A stretch of 25,648 bases of DNA from Oscillospiraceae bacterium (GTDB lineage: Bacteria; Bacillota; Clostridia; Oscillospirales; Ruminococcaceae), in assembly GCA_016302225.1 (NCBI GenBank), contig JAEDOB010000005.1, forward strand, positions 1 to 25,648. The letters are read 5' to 3'. The position numbers and the translations under genes are program-made. The notes under the pieces are model-generated. The model was not told where the DNA came from. It was given only the letters and a program-made list of their open reading frames with translations, and searched no databases. Below are positions 1 to 6,805 of this stretch, piece by piece. Every line of letters starts with the position of its first letter. Positions within the stretch are counted from its first letter, which is position 1.

Positions 1-2
1 GT

Positions 3-266
3 ATGGGCTGTGCGGCAATGGGGCTGATGTCCCCCAAGGGACGGTTTGCGTCGTCGGCGGCGGGGCTGTTCACCATGTCGGCGGTGCTGGCTTTGCTGGG
101 ATTTCCTGCCGCTTCATCGGGATATATAATGTCCTCGGCGATCGGTATTCCTTGCCGTGTGGCAGACGACCCGCTTTCCTGTGTGGCAAAGGGCACGGGA
201 ATGGCTTTCGGTATGATAGATAAGCTTCTGGACGGATTTGAGAATATTTCTATGTATAAGTATTGA
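3..266 (+). CDS. mreB: Rod shape-determining protein MreB/Mbl, C-terminal fragment (cut by the window edge)
   Basis: MreB is the bacterial actin homologue that guides peptidoglycan synthesis along the cell wall. Only its last part is visible. From about base 130 to the stop the reading frame gives IGIPCRVADDPLSCVAKGTG followed by a short helix and the tail ISMYKY, which is the conserved C-terminal block of MreB family proteins. Upstream of about base 125 the same frame does not resemble MreB: the expected glycine-rich GGGA segment is absent there but appears in the +2 frame at bases 56-67. The left part may therefore contain a frameshift, a divergent insertion or poor-quality sequence. The start codon lies outside the window. 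A strong terminator follows the stop. The family call is good; whether the gene is intact cannot be judged here. Confidence 0.7.
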   Translation: MGCAAMGLMSPKGRFASSAAGLFTMSAVLALLGFPAASSGYIMSSAIGIPCRVADDPLSCVAKGTGMAFGMIDKLLDGFENISMYKY

Positions 267-272
267 TCTTGG

Positions 273-303
273 ACGGCAGGGCGTTTTGCGCTCAGCCGTT
301 TTT
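273..303 (+). terminator. Rho-independent terminator after mreB
   Basis: A GC-rich hairpin (ACGGC pairing with GCCGT, continuing after one A/A mismatch through GGGCG against CGCTC with one wobble) is followed directly by five T residues at 299-303. It begins seven bases after the mreB stop and separates it from the Cys-rich gene. Confidence 0.85.
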
Positions 304-353
304 ACTTTGACGAGCAGAGTAACACTTTTTCGCTCTTTGAATAATATATAGGG

Positions 354-372
354 AAGTACATAGAGTGTACTT
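354..372 (+). promoter_or_regulatory. Perfect palindrome AAGTACA-5-TGTACTT before the Cys-rich gene
   Basis: AAGTACA (354-360) and TGTACTT (366-372) are perfect inverted copies separated by TAGAG. The element lies 25 bases upstream of the ATG at 398 and just ahead of the ribosome site. An AT-rich stretch at about 338-350 could contain a -10 element, but I cannot place a convincing -35. It could be a repressor operator or a small 5'UTR hairpin. The sequence does not decide between them. Confidence 0.4.
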
Positions 373-397
373 TAAATATACTCAAGGAGGTTCGTCA

Positions 398-1249
398 ATG
401 AGCAAACAGAATAACGGCGGCTTCAAGGACGCTGTCTGCATTGAAGTTCAGAGAATTTTCGATTCCTGCTCAGACAGGGACTGCATTGTTGATCTTCCCG
501 TAACTGTCAGAAACGGTACTATATGTGACGGAATGATCGTTAAATGCAAAAATGTTACCATTGACAGCGTATGCACAACGGTTCACGAGGTACCGTTCTC
601 AAAGGGCTATTTCTCAGTGGATATTGTCTACACCTTTGACCTGACCTTTGAAACCTTTATTGACAGCTGCACAAAATCGGGTGAGGTAAACGGCACGGCT
701 GTATGGAGCAAAAAGTGCATACTTTTCGGCTGCGAGGGGAGCACTAAAGTGTTTGAAAGCAGCGCAGACTGCTGTTCCGCATCGGAAATGGGACAGAATA
801 ACATTTCCGACCTGCCAAAGGCTACGGTCAGAGTGGTTGAACCTATCTGCCTTGACGCAAGAGTTAAGTGCTTGCGTTCACGGAAGGGCTGCGGCTGTAT
901 GACTTCGGGTGCAGCACCGTCCTCGGCGGTATATTCTTCGGAGAATGAGTGTGCTGTTGCCTGTCACGATATGGATTCCCGTGTTCCGACACTTGTAGTT
1001 ACATTGGGGATATTCTCTATCGTTCAGCTTTCCAGACCAGTTGCGGTAGTTGTTCCTGCCATGGATAACTGTATTCCCACCAAGGAATGCTCGTGCAGCG
1101 GCAATAACGAGTCGCCCTGCGAAATATTTGAGAGAATGAGCTTTCCTATGGAGGAATTTTTCCCCGATTGTACTCCCGAAAGCTGCAATCCCTGCGGCTG
1201 TTCGCAATCGGTTACCTGCTGCTGCGACACAGATACAGAAGAGGACTAA
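398..1249 (+). CDS. Cys-rich clostridial conserved protein of unknown function
   Basis: This 283-residue protein resembles a family I know only as conserved hypothetical proteins of Clostridia; no function has been established to my knowledge. It has about 28 cysteines (roughly one residue in ten), with clusters at the C-terminus (CNPCGC, CCCD) and in the middle (CGC). There is no signal peptide or membrane segment. Family-like blocks are an opening with AVCIEVQRIFDSC, EVPFSKGYFSVDIVY, a middle KKCILFGCEGSTKVF, NISDLPKATVRVVEPI, and late TLGIFSIVQLSRPV, CIPTKEC, and CEIFERMSFPMEEFFP. The two beta-rich halves loosely recall SPOCS/DUF3794 domains of spore-envelope proteins, but that is inference. 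The start at 398 is chosen because AAGGAGG at 384-390 sits seven bases upstream; an in-frame start at 365 lacks such a site. The gene is isolated between two terminators, with a palindrome in its leader. Confidence 0.85.
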   Translation: MSKQNNGGFKDAVCIEVQRIFDSCSDRDCIVDLPVTVRNGTICDGMIVKCKNVTIDSVCTTVHEVPFSKGYFSVDIVYTFDLTFETFIDSCTKSGEVNGTAVWSKKCILFGCEGSTKVFESSADCCSASEMGQNNISDLPKATVRVVEPICLDARVKCLRSRKGCGCMTSGAAPSSAVYSSENECAVACHDMDSRVPTLVVTLGIFSIVQLSRPVAVVVPAMDNCIPTKECSCSGNNESPCEIFERMSFPMEEFFPDCTPESCNPCGCSQSVTCCCDTDTEED

Positions 1250-1255
1250 ATACGG

Positions 1256-1300
1256 GCGGGTGCGGCAGCGTATCATATATGCTGCCGTGCCTGCTTTTTA
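1256..1300 (+). terminator. Strong rho-independent terminator after the Cys-rich gene
   Basis: Bases 1256-1269 pair with 1281-1294 over 14 positions (11 Watson-Crick, 3 G-T wobbles) around an 11-base loop, followed by TTTTT at 1295-1299. Confidence 0.9.
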
Positions 1301-1340
1301 TAATAAAAATTATGGCTTTATTTTAGTAATTATTTATATG

Positions 1341-1369
1341 TTGACTAATGCGGGAAAAAATGATAAAAT
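1341..1369 (+). promoter_or_regulatory. Sigma-A-type promoter for the kinase gene and downstream run
   Basis: TTGACT at 1341-1346 and TAAAAT at 1364-1369 are separated by 17 bases, each one mismatch from consensus. The element lies after the terminator and about 50 bases before the ATG at 1418. No other clear promoter was seen before the rplS promoter at 9943, so it may serve a long transcript. Confidence 0.7.
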
Positions 1370-1417
1370 AAAATGTAGTATGGCATAATATTATTATTTC
1401 GGCGAGGAAGATCAGAA

Positions 1418-2083
1418 ATGTCAGAAAAAGGTAAAATATTTGTAATTGACGGTCTTGACGGCTGCGGCAAGTCTACTCAGCTTGCTCTTGCCGAGAAAAG
1501 ACTTTCCGAGGCGGGGCAGGATTTCATAACCGTGAGCTTCCCCGACTATAAAAGCGATTCCTCTGCGCCTGTGAGAATGTATCTTGCGGGGGAGATAGCA
1601 CCCAATGCGGAGGACATCAACGCCTACGCCGCATCAAGCTTCTATGCGGTGGACAGGTACATCAGCTATAAGACAAGCTGGGAAAAGGACTATCTTTCGG
1701 GAAAAATCATTATTTCCGCAAGATATGTTTCCTCAAACGCCATTCACCAGATGACAAAGCTCCCCGAATCAGAGTGGAAAGGCTTTCTTCGCTGGATATG
1801 CGACTATGAGTATGACAAGCTTGGTATCCCTCGGGCAGACAAAGTCATTTTTCTGGATATGCCCACGGAGGTTTCACAAAAGCTTCTGAGCGGCAGATAT
1901 AACGGAGATGAATCTAAGAAGGACATTCACGAGGCTAATATCGGCTATCTCCGCAGATGCAGGAAGGCTGCGCTGTTTGCGGCAGAAAGGCTTGGGTGGA
2001 GTGTCATTCCTTGTTCGGAGGACGGAGAGCCGCTGCCCGCCGATGTCATATCCGATAAAATTATGAGTATTCTTCTAAGTTAA
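1418..2083 (+). CDS. Thymidylate kinase-family protein (dTMP kinase-like)
   Basis: The predicted role is phosphorylation of a deoxynucleoside monophosphate, most likely dTMP to dTDP, in cytoplasmic DNA-precursor synthesis. The 221-residue protein opens with IFVIDGLDGCGKSTQ, a P-loop with family context (residues 8-21). A central FYAVDRYISY block and SARYVSSNAIHQ correspond to the substrate-binding region, and VIFLDMPTEVSQ is the usual strand before the LID region. It is closer to a clostridial subtype with ADRYTTSNAVHQ than to classical Tmk. The Asp of the DR(Y/H/F) motif is replaced here by Ala (SARY). That leaves some doubt about substrate or activity, so no gene symbol is given. It has its own promoter, and a ribosome site (GAGGAAG) lies about nine bases before the ATG. 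It is followed after 14 bases by the DUF2156 gene. Confidence 0.8.
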   Translation: MSEKGKIFVIDGLDGCGKSTQLALAEKRLSEAGQDFITVSFPDYKSDSSAPVRMYLAGEIAPNAEDINAYAASSFYAVDRYISYKTSWEKDYLSGKIIISARYVSSNAIHQMTKLPESEWKGFLRWICDYEYDKLGIPRADKVIFLDMPTEVSQKLLSGRYNGDESKKDIHEANIGYLRRCRKAALFAAERLGWSVIPCSEDGEPLPADVISDKIMSILLS

Positions 2084-2097
2084 AGGTAGGTTTTTAT

Positions 2098-2982
2098 ATG
2101 CTTGAATTCAGGGAGCTTCGGCTTTCGGACAAGCCCTGGGTGGACGAGCTGCTGGCTATTTCGGATTTTCGGGGCTGTGAGTACTGCTTTGCGAACAATC
2201 TGGCGTGGCGTCGGCTCAGCGATACAAAGATCACACGTTACAAGGATTTTTATATTTCCGCTTCGGGAAAGGGTGAGGATTTTTTCTTTTCATTTCCCGC
2301 AGGCGGCGGCGACTATGCAGATGTGCTGTCCGAGATGAAGAAATATGCGGCGGCGAATGGTCTGCCGTTCAGGGTGGCTTCGGTGTCGGACGAGATGATA
2401 CCATTGTTTACCGAAATTTACGGTGACGGCATAAAAATTTCCACCGACCCCGGGAACTACGATTATGTTTACAATGCCGCCGACCTTATGGAGCTTAAAG
2501 GCAAAAAATATCATCAGAAGCGCAACCATCTTAATAATTTTTATAAAAATGAATGGGAATTTCAACCGCTTACCGAGAAATATTTTGATGAATGTATTGA
2601 GTTTGCCGTGACCGGCTACAATGAAAGCAACGGCTATGACAGCAAGTCAAGCGTGTCCGAGCAGTTTGCCATTAACACCTTTTTCAGTTATTTTAATGAG
2701 CTGGGACTTAATGGCGGTGTACTGCTTGTATCGGGTAAGCTTGTAGGCTTTACCATTGGCGAGAGGATAAATTCCGACACACTTGGGGTGCATATTGAAA
2801 AGGCATTACACCATGTTCAGGGGGCGTATGCCGCTGTCAACAATGAGTTTGCCAAGCTTTGCGGCAAGGATTTTGCCTATATAAACAGAGAAGAGGATCT
2901 GGGGATAGAGGGACTTCGCAAGTCAAAGCTTTCCTATTATCCCGCATTTCAGATAAAACGCAACACAATAGAAATTATGTAA
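2098..2982 (+). CDS. DUF2156 (phosphatidylglycerol lysyltransferase-like) domain protein
   Basis: The protein has 294 residues and no membrane segments. It matches the stand-alone DUF2156 family, which adopts a double GNAT fold related to the catalytic domain of aminoacyl-phosphatidylglycerol synthases such as MprF. Recognisable blocks are GKKYHQKRNHLNNF in the centre, GGVLLVSGKLVGFTIGE, and near the end YINREEDLGIEGLRKSKLSY, typical of these proteins. Without the MprF membrane flippase portion it is unlikely to be MprF itself; related soluble proteins are proposed to use aminoacyl-tRNA or acyl-CoA, but the substrate is unknown. It sits 14 bases after the kinase gene and 13 bases before the DJ-1 gene, so co-transcription is likely. 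I am confident of the family and not of the reaction. Confidence 0.85.
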   Translation: MLEFRELRLSDKPWVDELLAISDFRGCEYCFANNLAWRRLSDTKITRYKDFYISASGKGEDFFFSFPAGGGDYADVLSEMKKYAAANGLPFRVASVSDEMIPLFTEIYGDGIKISTDPGNYDYVYNAADLMELKGKKYHQKRNHLNNFYKNEWEFQPLTEKYFDECIEFAVTGYNESNGYDSKSSVSEQFAINTFFSYFNELGLNGGVLLVSGKLVGFTIGERINSDTLGVHIEKALHHVQGAYAAVNNEFAKLCGKDFAYINREEDLGIEGLRKSKLSYYPAFQIKRNTIEIM

Positions 2983-2995
2983 AGGAGTTTTTGTT

Positions 2996-3541
2996 ATGGT
3001 ATATGTATTTTTAGCAGACGGATTTGAGGAAACCGAGGCTGTTACCCCCATTGACCTGCTCAGACGGGCAAAGGTAGAAACGATAACTGTCGGTGTTGGA
3101 AAAAAGAGCATTGTAAGCTCTCACGGTCTGATTATTGAAGCGGATATTTCCGATACCGAGATAAAGCTGAATGATGAGCTTGAAGCGGTGGTTCTGCCCG
3201 GAGGTCTGAAGGGCACTCATAACCTTGAAGCTTCGGAGATAGTTCAGGGTGCTTTGGACTTTGCGGAGAAAAACGGAAGGTATATTGCCGCTATCTGCGC
3301 TGCGCCTACCGTTCCCGGACACAAAGGAATGCTTTCGGGCAAAAAGGCGACCTGTTATAAGGGCTTTGAGGACGAGCTAAAGGGTGCTCAGTACGTAAAT
3401 GTCCCCGCTGTTACCGACGGAAAATTCATTACAGCAAGGGGAGCGGGTGCTTCTCTGGAATTTGGCTATGAGCTGATAAAGGCTTTGAGAAGCAAGGAAG
3501 AAGCTGACAGGATAGCAGACCAGATCCTGTGGGATATGTAA
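2996..3541 (+). CDS. DJ-1/PfpI family protein
   Basis: This 181-residue single-domain cytoplasmic protein belongs to the DJ-1 branch of the class I glutamine amidotransferase-like superfamily (human DJ-1, E. coli YajL). The nucleophile elbow is IAAICAAPTV with Cys101. An early acidic segment (FEETEAVTPID) supplies the Glu that normally lowers the Cys pKa, and VVLPGG is the strand-turn typical of the fold. ITARGAGASLEFGYELI near the C-terminus is the usual closing block. Family members have been linked to oxidative-stress protection and to handling of glyoxal-type damage, but the exact activity is disputed. AAAGGAG lies just before the ATG. It ends one base before the next start, so the two are translationally close. 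Confidence 0.9.
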   Translation: MVYVFLADGFEETEAVTPIDLLRRAKVETITVGVGKKSIVSSHGLIIEADISDTEIKLNDELEAVVLPGGLKGTHNLEASEIVQGALDFAEKNGRYIAAICAAPTVPGHKGMLSGKKATCYKGFEDELKGAQYVNVPAVTDGKFITARGAGASLEFGYELIKALRSKEEADRIADQILWDM

Positions 3542-3542
3542 T

Positions 3543-4145
3543 ATGAACGGCAGTTTTACGGATATTCGCGAATACAAAAAGGCTCTCAGGGCGAAATACA
3601 AGGAATTCAGAAGGAATATGTCCGAAGCCGAAAAATCGGAGAAGGATAATGCGGTTCTCCAAAAGATAATATCCTCCGAAGCCTACAAAAGCTGTAAAAT
3701 GCTGCTTACTTATGTTTCCACGGCAATCGAGGTTGATACAAGAGGACTTATGGACACTGCTTTGAAGGACGGAAAGGCTGTTATCGTCCCGAAATGCGTG
3801 GACGGCACTAGGGAAATGAAATTCTACGAGATACACTCCCTTGACGATTTGGAGATATGCGCCTTCGGAGTGCTTGAACCTATTCCCGACAAGTGCAGAG
3901 AGATAACCGTATTTGAAAATGCGGTGTGCATTGTCCCGGGACTTGCCTTTGACCTTGACGGTTATCGTCTGGGCTACGGCGGGGGTTACTATGACAGATT
4001 TCTTTCCGCTCACAGGGAGCTTTACAATATCGGGATATGCTACTGCGGCTGTACGGTAAACCGTCTGGAGCACGGCAGATTTGACGTTCCCGTAAATATG
4101 CTGATAACAGAAAAATATATGCGAAAAATTTACAAAGGAGTTTGA
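3543..4145 (+). CDS. 5-formyltetrahydrofolate cyclo-ligase (MTHFS)
   Basis: The enzyme uses ATP to convert 5-formyl-THF into 5,10-methenyl-THF, returning this storage folate to one-carbon metabolism. The 200-residue length is normal. The N-terminus carries the basic helix IREYKKALRAKYKEFRRNMS, and the diagnostic signature YGGGYYDRFL occurs at about residues 142-151, preceded by IVPGLAFDLDGYRLGY. The start begins one base after the DJ-1 stop, and its ribosome site is weak (GGGA within the end of the DJ-1 gene), suggesting translational coupling. Its stop codon lies two bases before the mltG ATG, and its last codons contain mltG's ribosome site. Confidence 0.93.
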   Translation: MNGSFTDIREYKKALRAKYKEFRRNMSEAEKSEKDNAVLQKIISSEAYKSCKMLLTYVSTAIEVDTRGLMDTALKDGKAVIVPKCVDGTREMKFYEIHSLDDLEICAFGVLEPIPDKCREITVFENAVCIVPGLAFDLDGYRLGYGGGYYDRFLSAHRELYNIGICYCGCTVNRLEHGRFDVPVNMLITEKYMRKIYKGV

Positions 4146-4147
4146 GA

Positions 4148-5509
4148 ATGGCATCTAATGATAATATTGATTCCTTGATCGACGATATTCTCGAGGAGCA
4201 TGACGAAAAGAAAATGGTGGAGGAAGCAGCTGCCGAAAATACGGAGGAGCCTTTGCCGTCAGATGAAAGCAAGCCGACGGAGGAGCCGCCCGCAGAAGCT
4301 GTTTCGGAGGAAGATACTGTCCCCGAAAATAATGAAGCAGCTGTCGATGAAACGGAGTCTGCCCAAGAAGCGGAAATTCCCGCTGAGGAAGAATCCAATC
4401 AGGAGGAAGAGGAGGAAGAGCCTCAGCCGAAAAGAACTCCTAAGAGGAAAAAAAGACGGTTTTCCACAAAGCTGGCAGTCGGTCTTTTCCTGACGACTCT
4501 TGTAATTGTCATTTCTATACTTCTGGCGGTATTTATTTTGCAGACTGCCAAGGAAATTATCGGATTTGACAAGGCAAATATCGAAATAATCGTTGAGATA
4601 CCCAATGATTCGGGTACGGAAAAAATTGCGGAGCTGCTTGAATCGGAGGGCATTATCGACCAGCCCATGCTTTTCAGAGTTTACTCAAAAATGAAGGGTG
4701 CAGACAGCTTCTTTATTGCGGGCAGTCACAAGCTCAGCCCAAGTATGTCCTACGGTGACATTATCGACGAGCTGCAAAGTGATGCTATCAATATGCGTGA
4801 GGTGGCAGATGTCACATTCCCCGAGGGTATCACAATTGATGAAGCAGCTGCACGGCTTGAAGAAAAGGGCGTATGCTCTGCGGCTGATTTTATCGACACA
4901 TTTAACTCTGCTTCATTCGGTTTTGATTTTGAAGAAGATGTCAGGGACAGTTCCCTTAAATACTATAAAATGGAAGGCTATCTGTTCCCCGATACATACA
5001 GATTTTATCTGGAAGAGGATCCCCTTATCGTATGCAAAAAGATATACAAGAATTTTGACGCAAAGCTGACAAGGGATTATCTCGGACGTATGGAGGATAT
5101 GGGAATGACTCTGGAGGAAACTCTGACCTTTGCGTCCATTGTTCAGGCTGAGGCGGGTGACACTGCCAATATGAAGCGTGTTGCGTCCGTTTTCCACAAT
5201 CGTCTGAAAAACAAGGACGAGTTCCCGCTGCTTCAGTCCGACCCGACTTCAAAATATGTTAGAGAGGTCATTTGTGCAAGCGGTGAGTACGTTTCCGAAA
5301 ATATGAAAACGGCGTATGACACCTACAAGGGAGCAGGTCTGCCCCCCGGACCTATCTGCAATCCCGGTCTTGACGCTATAAATGCGGTTCTTTACCCCGC
5401 TGATACAGATTACTATTATTTCTGTTCAAATCTTGAAACAGGCGAATTTTATTATGCAAAAACTCTTGAGGAGCATGAGGAAAATCTTAAGCTTGCGGGT
5501 TTGGCATAA
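4148..5509 (+). CDS. mltG: Endolytic transglycosylase MltG
   Basis: MltG cleaves nascent peptidoglycan glycan strands at the outer face of the membrane and is thought to set or release strand length. The 453-residue protein has three parts. Residues 1 to about 95 form an acidic, low-complexity cytoplasmic region rich in Glu and Pro. A basic stop-transfer stretch (KRTPKRKKRRF) is followed by one membrane helix near residues 108-132. The YceG domain then shows EGITIDEAAARL, EGYLFPDTYRF, FASIVQAEAGD with the conserved catalytic Glu, SVFHNRL, LQSDPTSKY and GLPPGPICNPG. The ATG at 4148 is preferred because AAAGGAG at 4134-4140 is well spaced; an in-frame TTG two codons earlier is less likely. The acidic tail is longer than in E. 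coli MltG. In B. subtilis, mltG (yrrL) also lies just upstream of U32 genes, as here. Confidence 0.93.
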   Translation: MASNDNIDSLIDDILEEHDEKKMVEEAAAENTEEPLPSDESKPTEEPPAEAVSEEDTVPENNEAAVDETESAQEAEIPAEEESNQEEEEEEPQPKRTPKRKKRRFSTKLAVGLFLTTLVIVISILLAVFILQTAKEIIGFDKANIEIIVEIPNDSGTEKIAELLESEGIIDQPMLFRVYSKMKGADSFFIAGSHKLSPSMSYGDIIDELQSDAINMREVADVTFPEGITIDEAAARLEEKGVCSAADFIDTFNSASFGFDFEEDVRDSSLKYYKMEGYLFPDTYRFYLEEDPLIVCKKIYKNFDAKLTRDYLGRMEDMGMTLEETLTFASIVQAEAGDTANMKRVASVFHNRLKNKDEFPLLQSDPTSKYVREVICASGEYVSENMKTAYDTYKGAGLPPGPICNPGLDAINAVLYPADTDYYYFCSNLETGEFYYAKTLEEHEENLKLAGLA

Positions 5510-5539
5510 GCTTGATATTTCCCGAAAGGCGGTTATTTA

Positions 5540-6763
5540 ATGAGTATAATAAAGCCCGAGGTGCTGGCACCCGCAGGCGATTTGGAAAGATTGACAGCGG
5601 CTGTCGATTACGGTGCGGACGCAGTTTATCTCGGAGGAAAAAGCTTTGGAATGAGGGCTGCGCCGCAGAATTTTACCTGCGAGCAGCTTGACGAGGCGGT
5701 GAAAATGTGCCATTCAAGGGGCGTTAAGGTGTATCTCACCTGTAACACTCTCCCGAGAAATGACGAGATACCATATTTTGAGCAGTTTATGGAAGAAGCA
5801 AAGCAGTGTAATGTTGATGCGGTAATAGTTGCCGATCTGGGACTGCTTTCGCTGGTGAAAAAATATGCCCACGATATGGAAATTCATATGTCCACTCAGA
5901 CGGGAATTGTGAACTATGTTACCGCAAACGAGCTTTATAATATGGGCGCAAAAAGGATAGTTCTTGCCAGGGAGCTTTCTTTGGAAGAAATTGCGGAAAT
6001 ACGTGCAAAAACGCCCAAGGAGCTTGATATTGAAGCATTCGTTCACGGGGCAATGTGCGTTTCCTTTTCGGGAAGATGTCTGCTGTCACAGTATCTTGTA
6101 AACCGTGATGCCAACAGGGGACAGTGCGCTCAGCCCTGCCGCTGGGGTTATCATCTTATGGAGGAAAAGCGTACCGATCAGTTCTTTCCCGTATTCGAGG
6201 ACGAAAAGGGGACATATATTCTGAATGCAAAGGACCTTTGCATGATAGACCATCTTGATAAGGTGGTAAAGGCGGGCGTTACAAGCCTGAAAATTGAGGG
6301 ACGGGCAAAGTCGTCCTACTATGTTTCCGTTGTCACAAATGCTTACAGAATGGCTGTTGACTATCTCATGGAACACCCTCCTGATGATTATAAGCTTCCC
6401 CAATGGATTCACGACGAGGTTTTCAAGGTTTCCCACAGAGATTACTGCACAGGCTTCTTTTTCGGTCACCCCAACGACTGTCAGTATTACGAAAACAGCG
6501 GATATATCCGTGAATACGATGTTGCTGCCGTTATCGAAAAGTGTGAGGACGGGTTTATTTATGCGTCCCAGAGAAACAAGTTCAGCGTAGGTGAAGAAGC
6601 GGAGATACTTTCGCCCGGAATGCCCTTTGATACGATGGTCATAAAGGAGATAATCAACGAAAACGGCGAAAGCGTTGAAAGTGCCTGTCATGCGACTATG
6701 AAGGTAAGGATTCCCTGTGACAAGGTGTATCCGCCTAACTCGGTCATCAGAATGAAGAAGTAA
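5540..6763 (+). CDS. U32 family protein, TrhP-like (tRNA 5-hydroxyuridine formation)
   Basis: U32 proteins were first classed as peptidases. E. coli TrhP (YegQ) and B. subtilis TrhP1/TrhP2 (YrrN/YrrO) are needed for 5-hydroxyuridine at wobble position 34 of tRNA. This 407-residue protein opens with KPEVLAPAGDLERL and GADAVYLGGKSFGMR, the family start. The U32 signature region contains EAFVHGAMCVSFSGRCLLS and RGQCAQPCRWGY, giving the four Cys (173, 180, 196, 200) expected to hold an iron-sulfur cluster. LNAKDLCMIDHL and LKIEGRAKSSYYV follow, and a small beta-rich C-terminal domain ends the protein. Its place right after mltG parallels B. subtilis yrrL-yrrM-yrrN-yrrO, supporting TrhP; the methyltransferase gene trmR (yrrM) that lies between them there is missing here. 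Other U32 members act on 23S rRNA (RlhA) or in ubiquinone synthesis, so the exact target is inferred. Confidence 0.85.
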   Translation: MSIIKPEVLAPAGDLERLTAAVDYGADAVYLGGKSFGMRAAPQNFTCEQLDEAVKMCHSRGVKVYLTCNTLPRNDEIPYFEQFMEEAKQCNVDAVIVADLGLLSLVKKYAHDMEIHMSTQTGIVNYVTANELYNMGAKRIVLARELSLEEIAEIRAKTPKELDIEAFVHGAMCVSFSGRCLLSQYLVNRDANRGQCAQPCRWGYHLMEEKRTDQFFPVFEDEKGTYILNAKDLCMIDHLDKVVKAGVTSLKIEGRAKSSYYVSVVTNAYRMAVDYLMEHPPDDYKLPQWIHDEVFKVSHRDYCTGFFFGHPNDCQYYENSGYIREYDVAAVIEKCEDGFIYASQRNKFSVGEEAEILSPGMPFDTMVIKEIINENGESVESACHATMKVRIPCDKVYPPNSVIRMKK

Positions 6764-6769
6764 TACTTT

Positions 6770-6803
6770 TTTCACCTCGGCAATAGAATTTACCGAGGTG
6801 AAA
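6770..6803 (+). promoter_or_regulatory. Perfect 11-bp hairpin enclosing the M50 gene's ribosome binding site
   Basis: TTTCACCTCGG (6770-6780) is an exact inverted match to CCGAGGTGAAA (6793-6803), with a 12-base loop. The only plausible Shine-Dalgarno sequence of the next gene, GAGGTGA at 6795-6801, lies wholly in the 3' arm, and the ATG follows at 6806. No T-run follows on either strand, so it does not look like a terminator. The arrangement suggests that translation is restrained until the stem opens. Confidence 0.65.
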
Positions 6804-6805
6804 TA

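Noticed and set aside
1..120. Minus-strand reading through the left edge with genome-like codon use
   Set aside because: It is the exact mirror frame of the + strand MreB fragment and continues as a shadow of its conserved C-terminus; no start or stop supports a gene.
878..1276. Minus-strand open frame of 132 codons opposite the Cys-rich gene
   Set aside because: It lies within a conserved + strand gene, crosses that gene's terminator, and has an Arg/Cys-rich translation typical of a shadow frame.
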